Shown here: positions 1-11,740 of the stretch, piece after piece
How positions within the stretch are numbered: the first letter of the stretch is position 1
Layout of the letters: the number at the start of each line of letters is the position of its first letter
Assembly (NCBI GenBank): GCA_961205875.1
Contig: OY540810.1
Span: 30,380,001 to 30,444,000, forward strand
Reading direction: 5' to 3'
DNA from: Sialis fuliginosa
Lineage: Eukaryota > Arthropoda > Insecta > Megaloptera > Sialidae
Length of the DNA: 64,000 bases
Translations under genes and position numbers: made by a program
Notes under the pieces: model-generated
What the model was told of the DNA's origin: nothing
The model's input: only the letters and a program-made list of their open reading frames with translations
Databases searched by the model: none

Positions 1-478
1 TTTATACTCGTATGTAGTTTCGAAGAGAAGAAAAAACAAATATACGGCATCAAAGATTACCGAAATTTTGATTACAGTTGTCGTATTTATTTGAAGAGAT
101 GTTAATAATAAACTTTAAAGTAGAAAAAAAGTACTGGGTTTTTTAATTTATTTTTGGAGGCCATATTATTATTATTATTATTAATACCGATCCATTTTTA
201 AATTTAATTTATTCATATTTAATGAAACCATAATGAAAAAGCAATACGTTATCGATTAATTCTTAATCTATTGACAGTTTTTTCTATTCGTGTTCTATTC
301 ACAGAAATGTATAATTGTGTTACATAATATAATATATAACGTAATACTAATCAATATGATTAATTAATATATCAAATTTAAAAAAGATTTGATGCAATAC
401 TTAACACGTTGTAATTTCTTTTTCTTTGACAAATTAATAACTTCATAATAATGTGCCAACTGTGCATAACATAAAAAA
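1..478. other. AT-rich intergenic sequence
   Basis: No coding signal or repeat structure was recognised. Short (ATT)n and poly-A/T runs occur, for example near 166-182. Confidence 0.6.
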
Positions 479-1035
479 GATACTGGCAGCAGTCTTGGAC
501 ATAACCCCAGTAATCGCTATTTTTTAATTAAATGTACTGAATTAGAAATATTTGATGATATTTGATTATTACCATTTCTGAATATTAATCTATATACATT
601 TAACTGTTCTACAGCGTAATTTGATGACAATCGGCCAATAGGTGTTAAAATGGTGGACATTTAAACTAATAATTAGTATAATTTATTTATTAATTATTAT
701 AATATCATAGCAACTGCTTTATATTATTTCAAATTTGACGATTCTTTCTTTTATATCTTTTGTGTCGTAGTACTTATCACTTTGTAATCATTAGCAAGTG
801 TCCATCACTGCGTGCTCATAACTGGTTTTACTTTATCCATTACTGGAGAAAAAAACGCAAAGAAAACAAAAGGCTATAATTAAAAAAAAACTATATTTGC
901 GGACTTTAGTAATTAAATTGATTAAATAAAGAGTTACTTGTTTTATTAGTAACATGAGAATTACAAAAAAGAAGCCCGTCAATCCAAAAAACAGTAAACC
1001 ATGCTCTTATAGCGGCTATAACTGGTGACAGTACC
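479..1035 (-). mobile_element. Harbinger-like MITE, family A copy 1
   Basis: This is a non-autonomous DNA element of about 557 bp. It begins GATACTGGCAGCAGT and ends ACTGGTGACAGTACC, so its termini are inverted repeats. Read on the minus strand, the whole interior aligns with the copies at 28942, 33867 and 58009, including the shared segment GATTGACGGGCTTCTTTTTT and a ...CTCATGAACTCATGTTACTAATAAAAC... block that is intact in copy 2. No transposase is encoded. The flanking trinucleotides (AAA left, TTA right) no longer show a clear duplication. The family assignment rests on the better preserved copy 3, which is flanked by TAA on both sides. Confidence 0.75.
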
Positions 1036-1410
1036 TTATGTTTCTTCTAAAATGTAAAAATTAGTTTATTTGTTAATAAACGTGGTACTAAATGAGAACA
1101 AATATCCTATCTGCTATTTATTGTTTGAGAGAACTTTTGTTCGTAAAGTTACTAAAAGAGGCGCTGACGGCAAGCGGATGTTCAGGTGTGATATCTGTTT
1201 GATAAGTTCTCTAACTTCTCAAATCATAACAGAAATATTCCATATTGCTTTTAGTCGCGATCCAAAGTAATTTTAAACAATCATAAAACTTTTCATAAAC
1301 TTTTTTGTTATATCGAAATATGATTAACTAGCATCTCTATTATTAAGTGTCCCTTTCATACCGAAAGAAACACTTATCTTATGGAATCAACACTATATCT
1401 GTATGTCACA
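1036..1410. other. Intergenic sequence without recognised features
   Basis: A 66-codon open frame lies at 1070-1270, but its translation resembles nothing I know and its codon use looks random. I do not call a gene. Confidence 0.5.
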
Positions 1411-1480
1411 AATGTGCGGCCCTCGGAAAATTTTAGATCGTCAATGCGGCCCGCGATACAATTTGGGTTGGCCAGGCCTG
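1411..1480 (+). mobile_element. hAT-like terminal fragment
   Basis: The segment contains two GCGGCC motifs (TGTGCGGCCCTCGG and TGCGGCCCGCG) and ends GGTTGGCCAGGCCTG. The complement of that end, CAGGCCTGGCCAACC, resembles a typical hAT transposon terminus. A diverged relative lies at 14039-14110. No matching second end was found nearby, so this is probably a solo or truncated end. The superfamily call is by resemblance of the terminus only. Confidence 0.45.
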
Positions 1481-1672
1481 ATTTAAACCAATAAAAAAAT
1501 ATAAAAAATTAATTAATAATAAAGTGACTGCAGAAAATCAAAATAATTTCGTATTTTTGCCCATCAGTTAATTATTTTTTATCCTTAATACAGCCGATAA
1601 GTAAACTTGACTGTTTTGTTATTGTTATTATGTAACAATGAATTTACATTCGATATTATCTTAACAACTTGT

Positions 1673-1870
1673 AGTGTGGAGATCGAGCAGACCTGAGACT
1701 ATCAGGGTTTAAGAAAACATTGTCTGACGGTCACATTGACCAGGTGTGTTCAGTTCTCACAGCTAACGAACCACAGCCAGTCAGTCAGTCTGTCGTCTGT
1801 CCGAGCTAGATCGAGGTTGAGGACAAGTATGATTTCACTGTTACTTCGCCAATTGTTGTACTGTGTTGAT
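1673..1870 (+). promoter_or_regulatory. G+C-richer unique segment, possible promoter or UTR
   Basis: This stretch stands out from its AT-rich surroundings. It holds a TCAGTT and a (CAGT)3-like run, CCAGTCAGTCAGTCTGTC, around 1780-1798, which resembles the arthropod initiator consensus TCAGT. No convincing TATA box at the right distance and no open frame follow it. It could equally be a transposon end or an untranslated exon. Confidence 0.2.
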
Positions 1871-2060
1871 TTTACGCGATCACTACATGTAGGTACTGCA
1901 GTTTAGTATAACAACTATCAGAAAAATAACTCATGGTCAGTTTTACATACGATAGTAAACAGTCGTTTGATCTAGATGGAATATGTAAAAAAAAGGTTTG
2001 ATTATATCTGTTTATAGAACATATCTTGAGAAGATGGGAAGAATAGTGACGGGTTAACTC

Positions 2061-2867
2061 ACAAGGGGAAGCAACAGCACGGTTAATGAGAATTTCAATG
2101 AGCTTGTGGTATGTCAAACTAGAGCAAAAATAAAAAGACACGTGTCCAACAATTTGATCTCATAGGCCTTAATTACAAAGATAATTAACTTTGAAAATTT
2201 GTGTATGCAATATAACCGTGTATTATGTTCGCTCGAAATATAAGTGTGTTGGCCCTACGGTCAACGCGCTGGCGTCTCACCTGGTTTTAAGATTTTGATT
2301 TTAATTTTAATTTACAATTATTTTTTATTTTTTTTTGTACACATTACCTCTCCCACTTGCGTAAAAATCGATAAATTAGACATAAATAAAACATATATTA
2401 TTATTGACAATAGATGTTTGTGGTTTCTTTCAAGTTTGTTTTTTATTAAAACTTTTCAATTTATTAATTAAAAACTAATGAGTTTTGTCAATAATAAATT
2501 AAATTTACTTTAAAACAAATTAATAATTATGTACTGGCGTATATATCAATATTTTCATTGTCAATAATAATATATGTTTTATTTATGTCTAATGTATCGA
2601 TTTTTACGCAAGTGGGAGAGGTAATGTGTACAAAAAAATAAAACCAGGCGAGACGCCAGCGCGTTGACCGTAGGGCCAACACACTTATATTTCGAGCGAA
2701 CATAATACACGGTTATATTGAATACACAAATTTTCAAAGTTAATTATCTTTGTAATTAAGGCCTATGAGATCAAATTGTTGGACACGTGTCTTTTTATTT
2801 TTGCTCTAGTTTGACATACCACAAGCTCATTGAAATTCTCATTAACCGTGCTGTTGCTTCCCCTTGT
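2061..2867. mobile_element. Foldback DNA element, 0.8 kb palindrome
   Basis: Two inverted arms of roughly 350-400 bp face each other across a short AT-rich centre near 2464. The termini are CAAGGGGAAGCAAC and GTTGCTTCCCCTTG. The arms share long blocks such as GGCCCTACGGTCAACGCG (near 2251) and its complement (near 2662), and CCTCTCCCACTTGCG and its complement. A possible 3-bp target duplication, TCA, lies directly outside both ends. The superfamily is not identified. Open frames in the arms (1872-2141 minus, 2244-2471 plus) are by-products of the palindrome. Confidence 0.85.
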
Positions 2868-3698
2868 CAGTAAAAAGAAACGTTCCTAGTGATTCGTTCA
2901 GTGAGTCTTTCAATAAAATATTTTTAATCTTTATACTCCTCGACTCATTGTTGTTACTGTTATATATATATATATGTGATCTGAAATAGTATTTTAATAG
3001 ATTAAAGAGGAAAAATGAAACACTAATCTTGTGAATTATCCGAATGCCATTTTTAGACAACAGTAAGATCGGATTCACAAAAAAAGAGGCGTCATAGAAT
3101 TTTTATTTTTATTATTATATCTAGGCAAGTGGGGTGTCAAAATGTAGATCTCAATTAGTTGAATATAACATTATTTTTATAATCTTTTCTTACTCAAAAA
3201 TGCACCTGTAAGTAACTCCAAACAGTCCAAGTAGTACGTACTTCGAAACCCTTATGGCATACATCCGTGTATTAACCGAATTTTTTAATGAGTAGATACA
3301 AAATAAAATGATCAATATTACAATTAAAGTAGACCGTCGTTTTTATGTCTGAGCTGCCCTTTAACATTATTATATTCCATCTCTATGGATTTCATAACAT
3401 TCAATTAGTGACGTCACCCAAGTTACCAGTCATTTAAAGATGTCTGTTGATAACCCTGTTTACTGAAACCAACCATCCATGTATTTATAATTATTTTTAT
3501 ATAAATACGATGATAAACAATGTTGAAGTATCAAAGGAAACATTATATAGGTAGTTGATTATATAAATATAAAATCAAATTCATGTAGTAGAAACGAGTA
3601 ATATTAAAAAAAGATATAATATAAAATAATATTTTTGTTTTTTTAATAAAAACGATGGTTGATTTTACTACGGAAATATAAATCCATTAATATTAATA

Positions 3699-3780
3699 CA
3701 GGATGGCCCATAAGTCAAAATTGCAACTAAACTAAAAGCACCGAGTGTTTTTTAATACTAAATTAAACTAAAAAATTTAG
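3699..3780 (+). mobile_element. Solitary TACAGGATGGCCC transposon end
   Basis: The sequence TACAGGATGGCCCATAAG looks like the start of the TACAGGGTG class of TA-inserting elements seen elsewhere in this window (20752, 51451, 52434). No inverted partner was found downstream, so it is probably a truncated copy. Confidence 0.3.
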
Positions 3781-4871
3781 GTAATATTCTATACACGATT
3801 ATATAATTTCAAAACATGATTTAATTTTTTTTTTAATTACAGTTGAGGTTATCGAATTGGAATAATTAAAACTTTATCAATTATTTAATTATTTTACAGT
3901 GTTTTCAAACGATATTGTTACATGTTGCGACCTCAGAAGTCGTGATACAAATAGTTGTTTGCCTAATTTTTAAAGGTTAGCCCGTATCACAAATTGATCG
4001 TGAAATAAAAACATTTGATTTAAATGACCACCATTAATTTTATTTCATACTAACGAATACCAATAAATAAATCTGTAAGCTCTGTATGTACAGTTAAAGT
4101 AATATAATATACGAGGAGCTGCGGAACAAAACCGGATAAATACACTTTGAACCGATATGATTTTTTTTCGATTCGACATTTTCAACCATCACCGGATCGA
4201 CTGACCAAAGATCACAGATCAAATATTGATAAAACCCTTTAAAAATGGCTTTAAAAACATGTCGTGGAACAAAAGCTAACAAATCCACTATAAAAAGACA
4301 AAAAGAGAAACCTAATATTTTATACAGCTTTGTCTAACTAACCCAACAAGTTTTAAGAATGTTGAATTTGCATAAATGATAAAAATATTTTTTACATAAT
4401 AAAAAACACAAAAATTTAGAACCACTGGAATAATTTAAAAACAAAATATTTATGCAGTAAAAATTTAACAAAGGTCAGAAAAATACAGTGGGCGAAGAAA
4501 AGGTTTTGTTCTATCTCACAAATCAGAACATTTTTTTCTATTTATTCTGTATATTTCTATCCTGTATATTTCATCCTTATTTATTTTTTATAGCAATACA
4601 AATATTTAAAGTGCACAACAAAATTGGTCTGTTAGCAAATTCTTAGCCACTAAACTTTTCAATCCGATTGTAAATTTAATGAATTCGTATTTCTTTTGCT
4701 GAAAATTTAATGGAGAAATACTACACCTTCTTACTTCACCTAATTGCCAGCTGTTTTGTAAATATTTACATTTTCTGTTTTCACTTTAATCGTAACTGTC
4801 ATTCTGGATCAAATATAAATTTTCGTAACGTTATAAATGTGCTTTTTATGAAGTCGATTAAAAACTTAATT

Positions 4872-5000
4872 TAAAAAATTGTTTAATTTAATTTTTATAA
4901 TATAAATTATTTAATTAATTAATTTTAAATTGTTTAATTTAATTTTTATAATATAAATTATTAAATTAATTAATTTTAAATTGTTTAATTTATTTATTAA
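4872..5000. repeat. 51-bp tandem repeat, about 2.4 copies
   Basis: The unit beginning ATTGTTTAATTTAATTTT starts at 4878, again at 4929 and partly at 4980, giving a period of 51 bp. It is pure A+T apart from a single G per unit. Confidence 0.8.
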
Positions 5001-5605
5001 TCAATATTTTAAAAACATTTTTTTATTACAAACTATTTCAAAAATAATTAGAAAAATTTAACTAACTTCAAAAAATATAAAGTGCACATTTACTATACAG
5101 AAAAACTTAAAATTTTATGTCGTTATCGACAAAATAATTCTGATGATCTTTCGAAATCGATTTTTCACGTAATTTGTATAAATATATTTTACTCTTTTAT
5201 ATTTTGTGTTTAAAATTACATCGACTTTTACAAATATAGACAAATAATAGAAATATAAATTTTCAAATTTTTGAAAAGTTTTGGTTGGTACCACTTACTT
5301 TAGCTAAAACTATACGCATATTTTTAAATGTAACAATATATTTTTAAATTAGTTTTGGAAATGATTGATTCTTAAATTATATTGTAATCGAGAATACACA
5401 AGTATACAAAATTTAAAAACAATCAGACATCAGGAAGTGGGTGAAACATTGGTTACACGTTTTAATCGAACCGGGCAAACAAGCTAAGTTTATAAATTTG
5501 TAAAAAAATAAATAAATTGTGTATTACATTATAATTCATGATGTTTTCAAAAAAATGTTACATCTCTATATAGACTCCGTGAATTATTTTGGCTTCTGGG
5601 TTATA

Positions 5606-6215
5606 CCGGGTGTTCCAGACCACCCGTCCACTATGTTTTACGCCTAAACTATAGATAGAGTTTTATGATAAAAAATTTACTATATAAATCGACCCTAAAG
5701 AATTTCAGGAAAATATTTTCAACCCCCCAAAACCCCCCCTTAGGAAGTAGTTTGAGGGGTACATGCCCGTTTCTCAGCAAAATCAAATGGAACGGTATAT
5801 CCAAAAGTAGATAATTTTAAAGATCATAAAAAAGTAAGAAACTTTTGTAAAAAAAATATGGCGACTTGATCCCAAATTTTAGGGTTTTACTAAAAGTGCT
5901 CTAGTTTCGTTAAATATTAATGAAATTTTATTTTAAAATTTTTATTTGAAAGTAGAAATAACGAACTTTTTAATAATGTATGATTATTTGAGATTTGGAT
6001 AATTTAAAGTGTCATACGCGATATATCAAAAATTTAAAACTTCAAATGGGGTTAATTCAAAATTTTTAAATGGAATGCTATATCAATTAGTACTTTATCT
6101 TAAAAAATATATTTAAATTAACAACTTTTGTTAAGAAAATTTTTAATTTTATTTAAAAAAAAAAAAAAATTATAATTTTAAAAAACATAGTGGACGGGTG
6201 GTGTGGAACACCCGG
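5606..6215. mobile_element. TA-flanked MITE, CCGGGTGTTCC ends
   Basis: The element is 610 bp long. It starts CCGGGTGTTCCAGACCAC and ends with the near-exact complement, GTGTGGAACACCCGG, with TA directly outside both ends. Identity of the inverted ends runs about 33 bp, through ACCCGTCCACTATGTTTT. The interior contains CCCCCC runs near 5725-5742 but no open frame of note. TA target sites and short inverted ends fit a Tc1/mariner-type non-autonomous element; the mobilising transposase is unknown. Confidence 0.8.
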
Positions 6216-6964
6216 TATATTATTAGTCAAATATATTATATATGATGAAATAAACACTGAAAATTATTAATATCCCTCGATAACAAAGAAAACATATTTT
6301 TCAAACAATATCGTTGTTTTCTCATCAACTTCCGATTATAGATGAAAAAAAAATAATAAAAAACAATGTAGAAAGACATGAGGTGTGTATAATTTTCTTT
6401 AACAGATAAAAATAACTCCGAGACGACAATAAACAACAGACATCAAACATTCTACAGATGAAAAATATATTTTTGTATTTTTTTTTAAATGTATACAACC
6501 AATTTATAATTCATACACAGTGAACTTGGTGTATTGATTATTCATTTTTTACCTCACTGTAAATAATTCTGATAAATTAAAAATTTAATGGACGTATATT
6601 CAATTAATATTTTTTTTAAATAAAAAATGTTGAATGGAATATTATACGAAAATGAATGCACATTAGGGTAGGTTAAAAATATAAAAATTTCGTGAATCGA
6701 ATCGTAATAAAGCGTAAATGTTGTTACTCATCAAAACAAATATAACACAGCCATTTTTTTTTAATTTTTGAAATTTTAACCCTTAAACTTCGCAATAACA
6801 TAACATGCGCTTGCCCTACTTTCAAAATAAATATGAAATAAAATTATATCATTATATTATTAAATTGACAAAATAAAATTTGACTTTGTTTACCATATTA
6901 AAAAAATTATTATTTGGATTGGCTTATTGTTAGACACTAGAGCAGGAAAAATACATATTAGAAA
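6216..6964. other. AT-rich intergenic sequence
   Basis: I see nothing functional. A 66-codon minus-strand frame at 6236-6436 is low-complexity and not called. Confidence 0.5.
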
Positions 6965-7262
6965 CTAGCTGTTACCCGCGACTTCGTTCACGTGGATATT
7001 AGGTTAGGTAGGAGCTATCAGACATAAAACCCATGAAGATTAGGTAATACAGATTTCAGTTATGATAGTCGATAAAACAGGCCACGCGTACAAATGTCAC
7101 ACACCCATTTTTTTTTATCGGGATACAAAGTAGCCTATGTCCTTCCTCAGGATGTAAGCCATCTCCCTGTCAAATTTCATCAAGATCGGTTCAGCCGTTA
7201 TCCGTGAAAATGTAACAAACAAACAGACAGACAGACCCACTTTCACTTGCAAGTAATATAAA
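6965..7262 (+). repeat. ACTAG/GACAGACA interspersed repeat, copy 1
   Basis: The repeat begins CTAGCTGTTACCCGCGACTTC. It carries the block AAATTTCATCAAGATCGG at about 7174-7191 and ends in an ACAAACAGACAGACAGAC tract near 7220-7238. This layout recurs at 25925, 31697, 48399, 50143 and (minus strand) 59188-60027. Repeats of this kind are widespread in arthropods. Whether they are LINE/SINE 3' ends or Helitron-like elements cannot be decided from this copy. Confidence 0.7.
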
Positions 7263-8829
7263 TAAATTTAGTATATACAGCATCTTATTCACTAGTAATT
7301 AGAATAGTATACCGCTGTTTGTACATACAGTATGGTTTATCTGATTATAAACAAAAAGGTGAACGTTATTATATTACTTTATTACCTTGTTTGTTTAAAT
7401 TGAAGTCGCGTTTACTTTTTTATTACGCAATCGTTAAATAAACTGTTCTAAATTAAAATATATAATATACATACATCATACTCATACCCAAAGCAGGATT
7501 TTTATATAGAATTAAAATTGATAACCCATACTTTTAAAAAGCGTTGCCTGGAAATGAAATAATCATATCTGTAAAATTTTTAATATTTACTTATATATTT
7601 GATTTTTTTTTCCTTTTATAAAAAAAATTTCAACTGAACATCGCTCATTTTTCAAGTTATAACAGGGGTGTCAAATAATGTTTACATAATTTTAAATTGA
7701 GATGAAAATATATAAATAGATATAAACGAAACTTAAACTTCAATATTTCACAAAAATAGAATTTGACTGGTCAAAAATTATTACACAATCAATATTATTG
7801 GCACCCTTGTTATAGAATCAACATATCTTATGTTCAAATAGTATACAACATCAATTTTTATTTTTTATCTCCTGTAATTCAAATACATCATTTATTTTTA
7901 TTTTTGAAATTATCATTATTATTTTCATATATATATCTCCAAGATGTAATCCTCGCTTTTATAATGATAATAAATTTTTTTTAAATGAAACATTCCAGAA
8001 ATGTAAACAATGCATTACATATTTACAATAATTTATTTTCATAACAATAATAATATAAATCGTTTACATTTACTTCTACCGAGGTCGAGTTTGCTTACTC
8101 AATCTTGTTAATTCAGAATTTGATTGATTAAGATTTGCAGTTCTAATTATATCGTTATCATTAATCAATAAACTGAAAAAAATAAAGCAATATAAAATAT
8201 AAAAACATAACCTACAAAAGATCGACAATTTTCTCTATATAACTTAATTTAAACTATTATGTATATTTTATAACCTTGAAGCAGCCACTGTAAATTCAAT
8301 TGATATTTGATACAACTAATGATATTGGTATGATCAATGTCTTCAGATGTCTTTCAAGTTCATTGATTAAACATATAATTATATAACTAATACTGATTGA
8401 TCAAAACAAAAAGATTGATTGTTAAGTGATGTACCGCATTAAATTTGAAGATGTTTTATACAATATACTTTAAAACCACACAGGTATTAGGTATTCTAGA
8501 TTATTAGAAAGTGCGCCTCTAATATTTATAAATGTTAAAATTACTTTGAATTAAATATCGAAATATTTTAAAATTACGCGTTATTTGTTATAATAATTCT
8601 GCATTTAGCTTACATATTTTTTGGGTTATTTTTTATTTACCATAAACTAGCATCTTATATCAAACACAATCATTGTCAGCAATGCAGAGATACTGAATAA
8701 TATTTTCATGAAAATTTGAGTCCGTGTTAAAACGAGCACAATTTGTGTTTGTATTCCCACTGGTTGTTTATATTGTAATCTCAGCATGCCCCGAGAATTG
8801 GTAATTCACTTCACAGCGGTAAATCTCTA
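7263..8829. other. AT-rich intergenic sequence
   Basis: No repeat ends, RNA genes or coding regions were recognised. A 73-codon plus-strand frame at 7763-7984 is hydrophobic and AT-driven and is not called. Confidence 0.5.
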
Positions 8830-9510
8830 CAGTGGCGTACCCAGTGACATGTGTTTTAAGAAACACCTCTCCCCCGCTCCCTTCCTACCCGTCTTTAATT
8901 CTAACAGTAGTCGGTATTACAAAACACAAGTAAATGTAAAATACATTTTGTTCACAAATAAATGTGTATTTTGCATGCATTATAAAAAATCAGTATGTAC
9001 TTTAATTTATTTTAGACTCAAAGATGACCACTTTTGAGAATTATGCGCTGACAATAAATTGTAGCAGGGTTACATAAAAACCAAGCTAAAAAATCATTCG
9101 AATTTTTTTTTATCAAAAAATTTAACTTAAATATAATATTTTGCAAGTCACCAAAATACGTATAAAACCCACATTAAATAAATAAATAATTTTAGTTTAA
9201 TCATTTTTTTTTCATTAATACTTTTATAAACATCATTGGAAAATCGATCAAAATTTTAGATCAATTAAATTAATAGGACATATTTATTTATGTTGTCTGA
9301 TTTAATTTCGAATTACATTTCTGTTAAAAATTATGTTTTTAAATACAGTGGAACTTCGTTAGTACGACTAGGGAAAAAATATTTACTAACGAAATATTTT
9401 AACATGGAATCTTGAATGCCGAGACCTAAAAAAGAAAACGTACTAAAGCAAAACATACTAAGGAAGTTTTGTACTTATATAAAACATTTATATCTTTTGA
9501 TACGCCACTG
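8830..9510. mobile_element. hAT-like MITE with CAGTGGCGTA ends
   Basis: CAGTGGCGTA at 8830-8839 and its exact complement TACGCCACTG at 9501-9510 bracket 681 bp. Such ends are typical of hAT non-autonomous elements. I could not find a matching 8-bp target duplication (left AATCTCTA, right ATGTCAAA), so the two ends could belong to different copies. A pogo/Tigger-like fragment is nested near the right end (9345-9475). Confidence 0.5.
9345..9475. mobile_element. Small pogo/Tigger-like fragment
   Basis: ACAGTGGAACTTCGTTAGTAC at the left resembles the terminus of pogo/Tigger elements. A diverged inverted version, ACTAAGGAAGTTTTGTAC, lies at about 9457-9474. The interior is about 100 bp and non-coding. 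It lies inside the hAT-like element above and so probably inserted later. Confidence 0.45.
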
Positions 9511-10073
9511 ATGTCAAATGTAATCTATCTGAACAAAATTACGAGGCATCATTTTAGGCAACCAAATTAGAAGTTAATGAAATATTAAAAACGATTTTCT
9601 TGACTAAGGAAAATTTAATAAAATCATACACATATCTGACGCTAGTAAAACATTATGAATTGAACAAGTAAAGGGTATCTCTGGATAAGGGAGGGGATGA
9701 AAGGAGTTAATGCAAAGATTGAGAAAGAAATTGCAATCCCGTGTTATCCATTATTGAGTTTTTTGTAAGACAGGAGAAATTTATTTGACTTTTTTTAGTT
9801 TTTACTTGCTGGCAATGTCTAAAAGAACTCTTATTGCTTTTTAGAGTAAGTAATATTTATTTACTAAAATATAAAACTGACCATGTGTTCATAATTTATA
9901 TGAAAGTTCTAAAAATCTCATATGTCCAATTTGGGCCAATATTGTATCTAATGTTATTTAATAAATGAAAATACATATGAACCTACTACCTACCCTTTAC
10001 CCTACATTAAATAAATGATAAAAGTATGTAAATCAAAATAAATTTCTTTTTACACCGAAAATATATGACATTT
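9511..10073. other. Intergenic sequence
   Basis: Nothing functional was recognised. Confidence 0.5.
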
Positions 10074-11371
10074 AAAGGCTGTAGCCGGGTAAGCATGCAA
10101 AACATGCCTTTACATGGATTTGGCTGATTATTTTTTTGGAAGTCACATTCTATTAAACATTCAACCTGACCAAATATTAGCTTCCAAAAATTTATAGTTT
10201 TCGAAAAAAAAATTTTTTTTGATAATCTGTCAGTCGAATTTGATGGTGCTTGAAATATATTATAGAGGTACTTATGACTCATCAGAGGTAATTTTATTAT
10301 GATCCTCTTTACATAATAAACCAGAAAAAAAATTAATAACATTTAAAAAATCAAAAAAGACCATGTTGTCTTCGGAGGGCAATCACAATTTTTTTATATA
10401 TTATACCTTGTATGTACCCAAACAACATATCAAAATCCCAAATTGATACAAAGGGTATAACATACTCGTATAAATTCGCATGCGGTCGTATCGGAGTGGC
10501 GCGAGCGTGGCGCGGGCGAGTTCAAGTGTCTTAATACTTTTAAAATATCTCTAATTTGTTGCTAAACAGGACTGGGCTAACCCAGAAGCATATCGAAAAT
10601 TTGACGGGGCCCATAGTCTGACAAAAACAAAATATAGAGGCCGTAGCCGGGAATATATGGGAACTGCTCCATTGAATTAATTTCACAATTTTTTTTCTCA
10701 TAGGTTGCTTTTTAAGTAAAATTAAATCGCCCTAAATGTCTGTGCTTCAATATATTCATTTTTGCTCAGATCATTTTTAGAAAAAATAAATAAATCTTGT
10801 CTATAGTTTTTAATGGAAGAAGATTCGCTAGTTCACAGCGGAAATGTGATTTGTTACTACTAAAGTCGATTATAAACATTTATAAGCGATTTGGGGCGAT
10901 ATTTTGTTACTTAAAAACCTATGAGAAAAAAAATTGTAAAATTAATTCAATGGAGCAGTTATACCTTTTGTATCAATTTGGGATTTTGATATGTTGTTTG
11001 GGTACATACATGGTATAATATATAAAAAAATTGTGATTGCCCTCCGAAGACAACATGGTCTTTTTTGATTTTTTAAATTTTATTAATTTTTTTTTCTGGT
11101 TTATTATGTACAGAGGATCATAATAAAATTACCTCTGATGAGTCATAAGTACCTCTATAACATATTTCAAGCACCATCAAATTCGGCTGACAAATTATCA
11201 AAAAAATATTTTTTTTTTGAAAATCATAAAACATTTTTTTTCGAAAACTATAAATTTTTGGAAGCTAATATTTGGTCAGGTTGAATGTTTAATAGAATGT
11301 GACTTCCAAAAAAATAATCAGCCAAATCCATGTAAAGGCATGTTTTGCATGCTTACCCGGCTACAACCTTT
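10074..11371. mobile_element. Foldback element with GGCTGTAGCCGGG ends
   Basis: A 1.3-kb inverted-repeat element. The left end is AAAGGCTGTAGCCGGGTAAG and the right end is the complement, CTTACCCGGCTACAACC. Arms of about 390 bp (10074-10460 and 10961-11371) share GAAGACAACATGGTC, CTCATCAGAGGTAAT and many other blocks. A second, inner inverted pair (10639-10730 and 10897-10960) begins with the same terminal motif, GGCCGTAGCCGGG, so one family member appears to sit inside another. Open frames at 10007-10342 and 11217-11414 give almost the same peptide because the arms are mirror copies; they are not genes. Confidence 0.8.
10480..10530. other. Short G+C-rich patch in the loop
   Basis: The sequence TCGGAGTGGCGCGAGCGTGG is strikingly G+C-rich compared with the arms. 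It lies between the outer and inner inverted repeats and may be captured host sequence. No function can be assigned. Confidence 0.3.
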
Positions 11372-11712
11372 TCTATTTTTCGAAAAAAAAAAATTCTTTT
11401 TAAATATACTTTGAAGAATTTGTTTATAATATCAGTCACTAAGGTATTTTTTTCAGACATGTAGATAAAAAATTTCATGAAATACGTATAAAATGTTCTT
11501 ATAAATAACAACTTGCGAACATTTGAATACTTGCTTATTTTTATCTTTACTTCGAAAATTACAGTCAGATGTATACATACATAAACTATTTATAAAGAAA
11601 AGCATGTGTTAAAAATAATTCCGTTAGCGATAACAAGGTTTGAATTAAAAACGTATATTTCTTATTGTTATAGTTTTTCCAAAATTGATTCGAGTCTATC
11701 AGTTATTTTTAA

Positions 11713-11740
11713 AGGCCGTAGCAGGGTAATAATAGGCAAT
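11713..11740 (+). mobile_element. Solitary GGCCGTAGCAGGG end
   Basis: AAAGGCCGTAGCAGGGTAAT matches the left terminus of the foldback at 10074 and, like it, is preceded by TTT. No inverted partner was seen downstream. It is probably a truncated family member. Confidence 0.45.

Larger units (their letters stand above)
2868..5605. other. AT-rich region with minor repeats
   Basis: No gene was recognised. There is a (TA)7-like run at about 2960-2974, a solitary transposon end at 3699 and a tandem repeat at 4872-5000 (both listed separately). Short open frames at 2842-3078 and 4094-4288 (minus) have no recognisable product. Confidence 0.5.

Noticed and set aside
10007-11414. Open frames at 10007-10342 and 11217-11414 sharing a 40-residue peptide
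   Set aside because: The shared peptide comes from the inverted arms of the foldback element, not from a duplicated gene.
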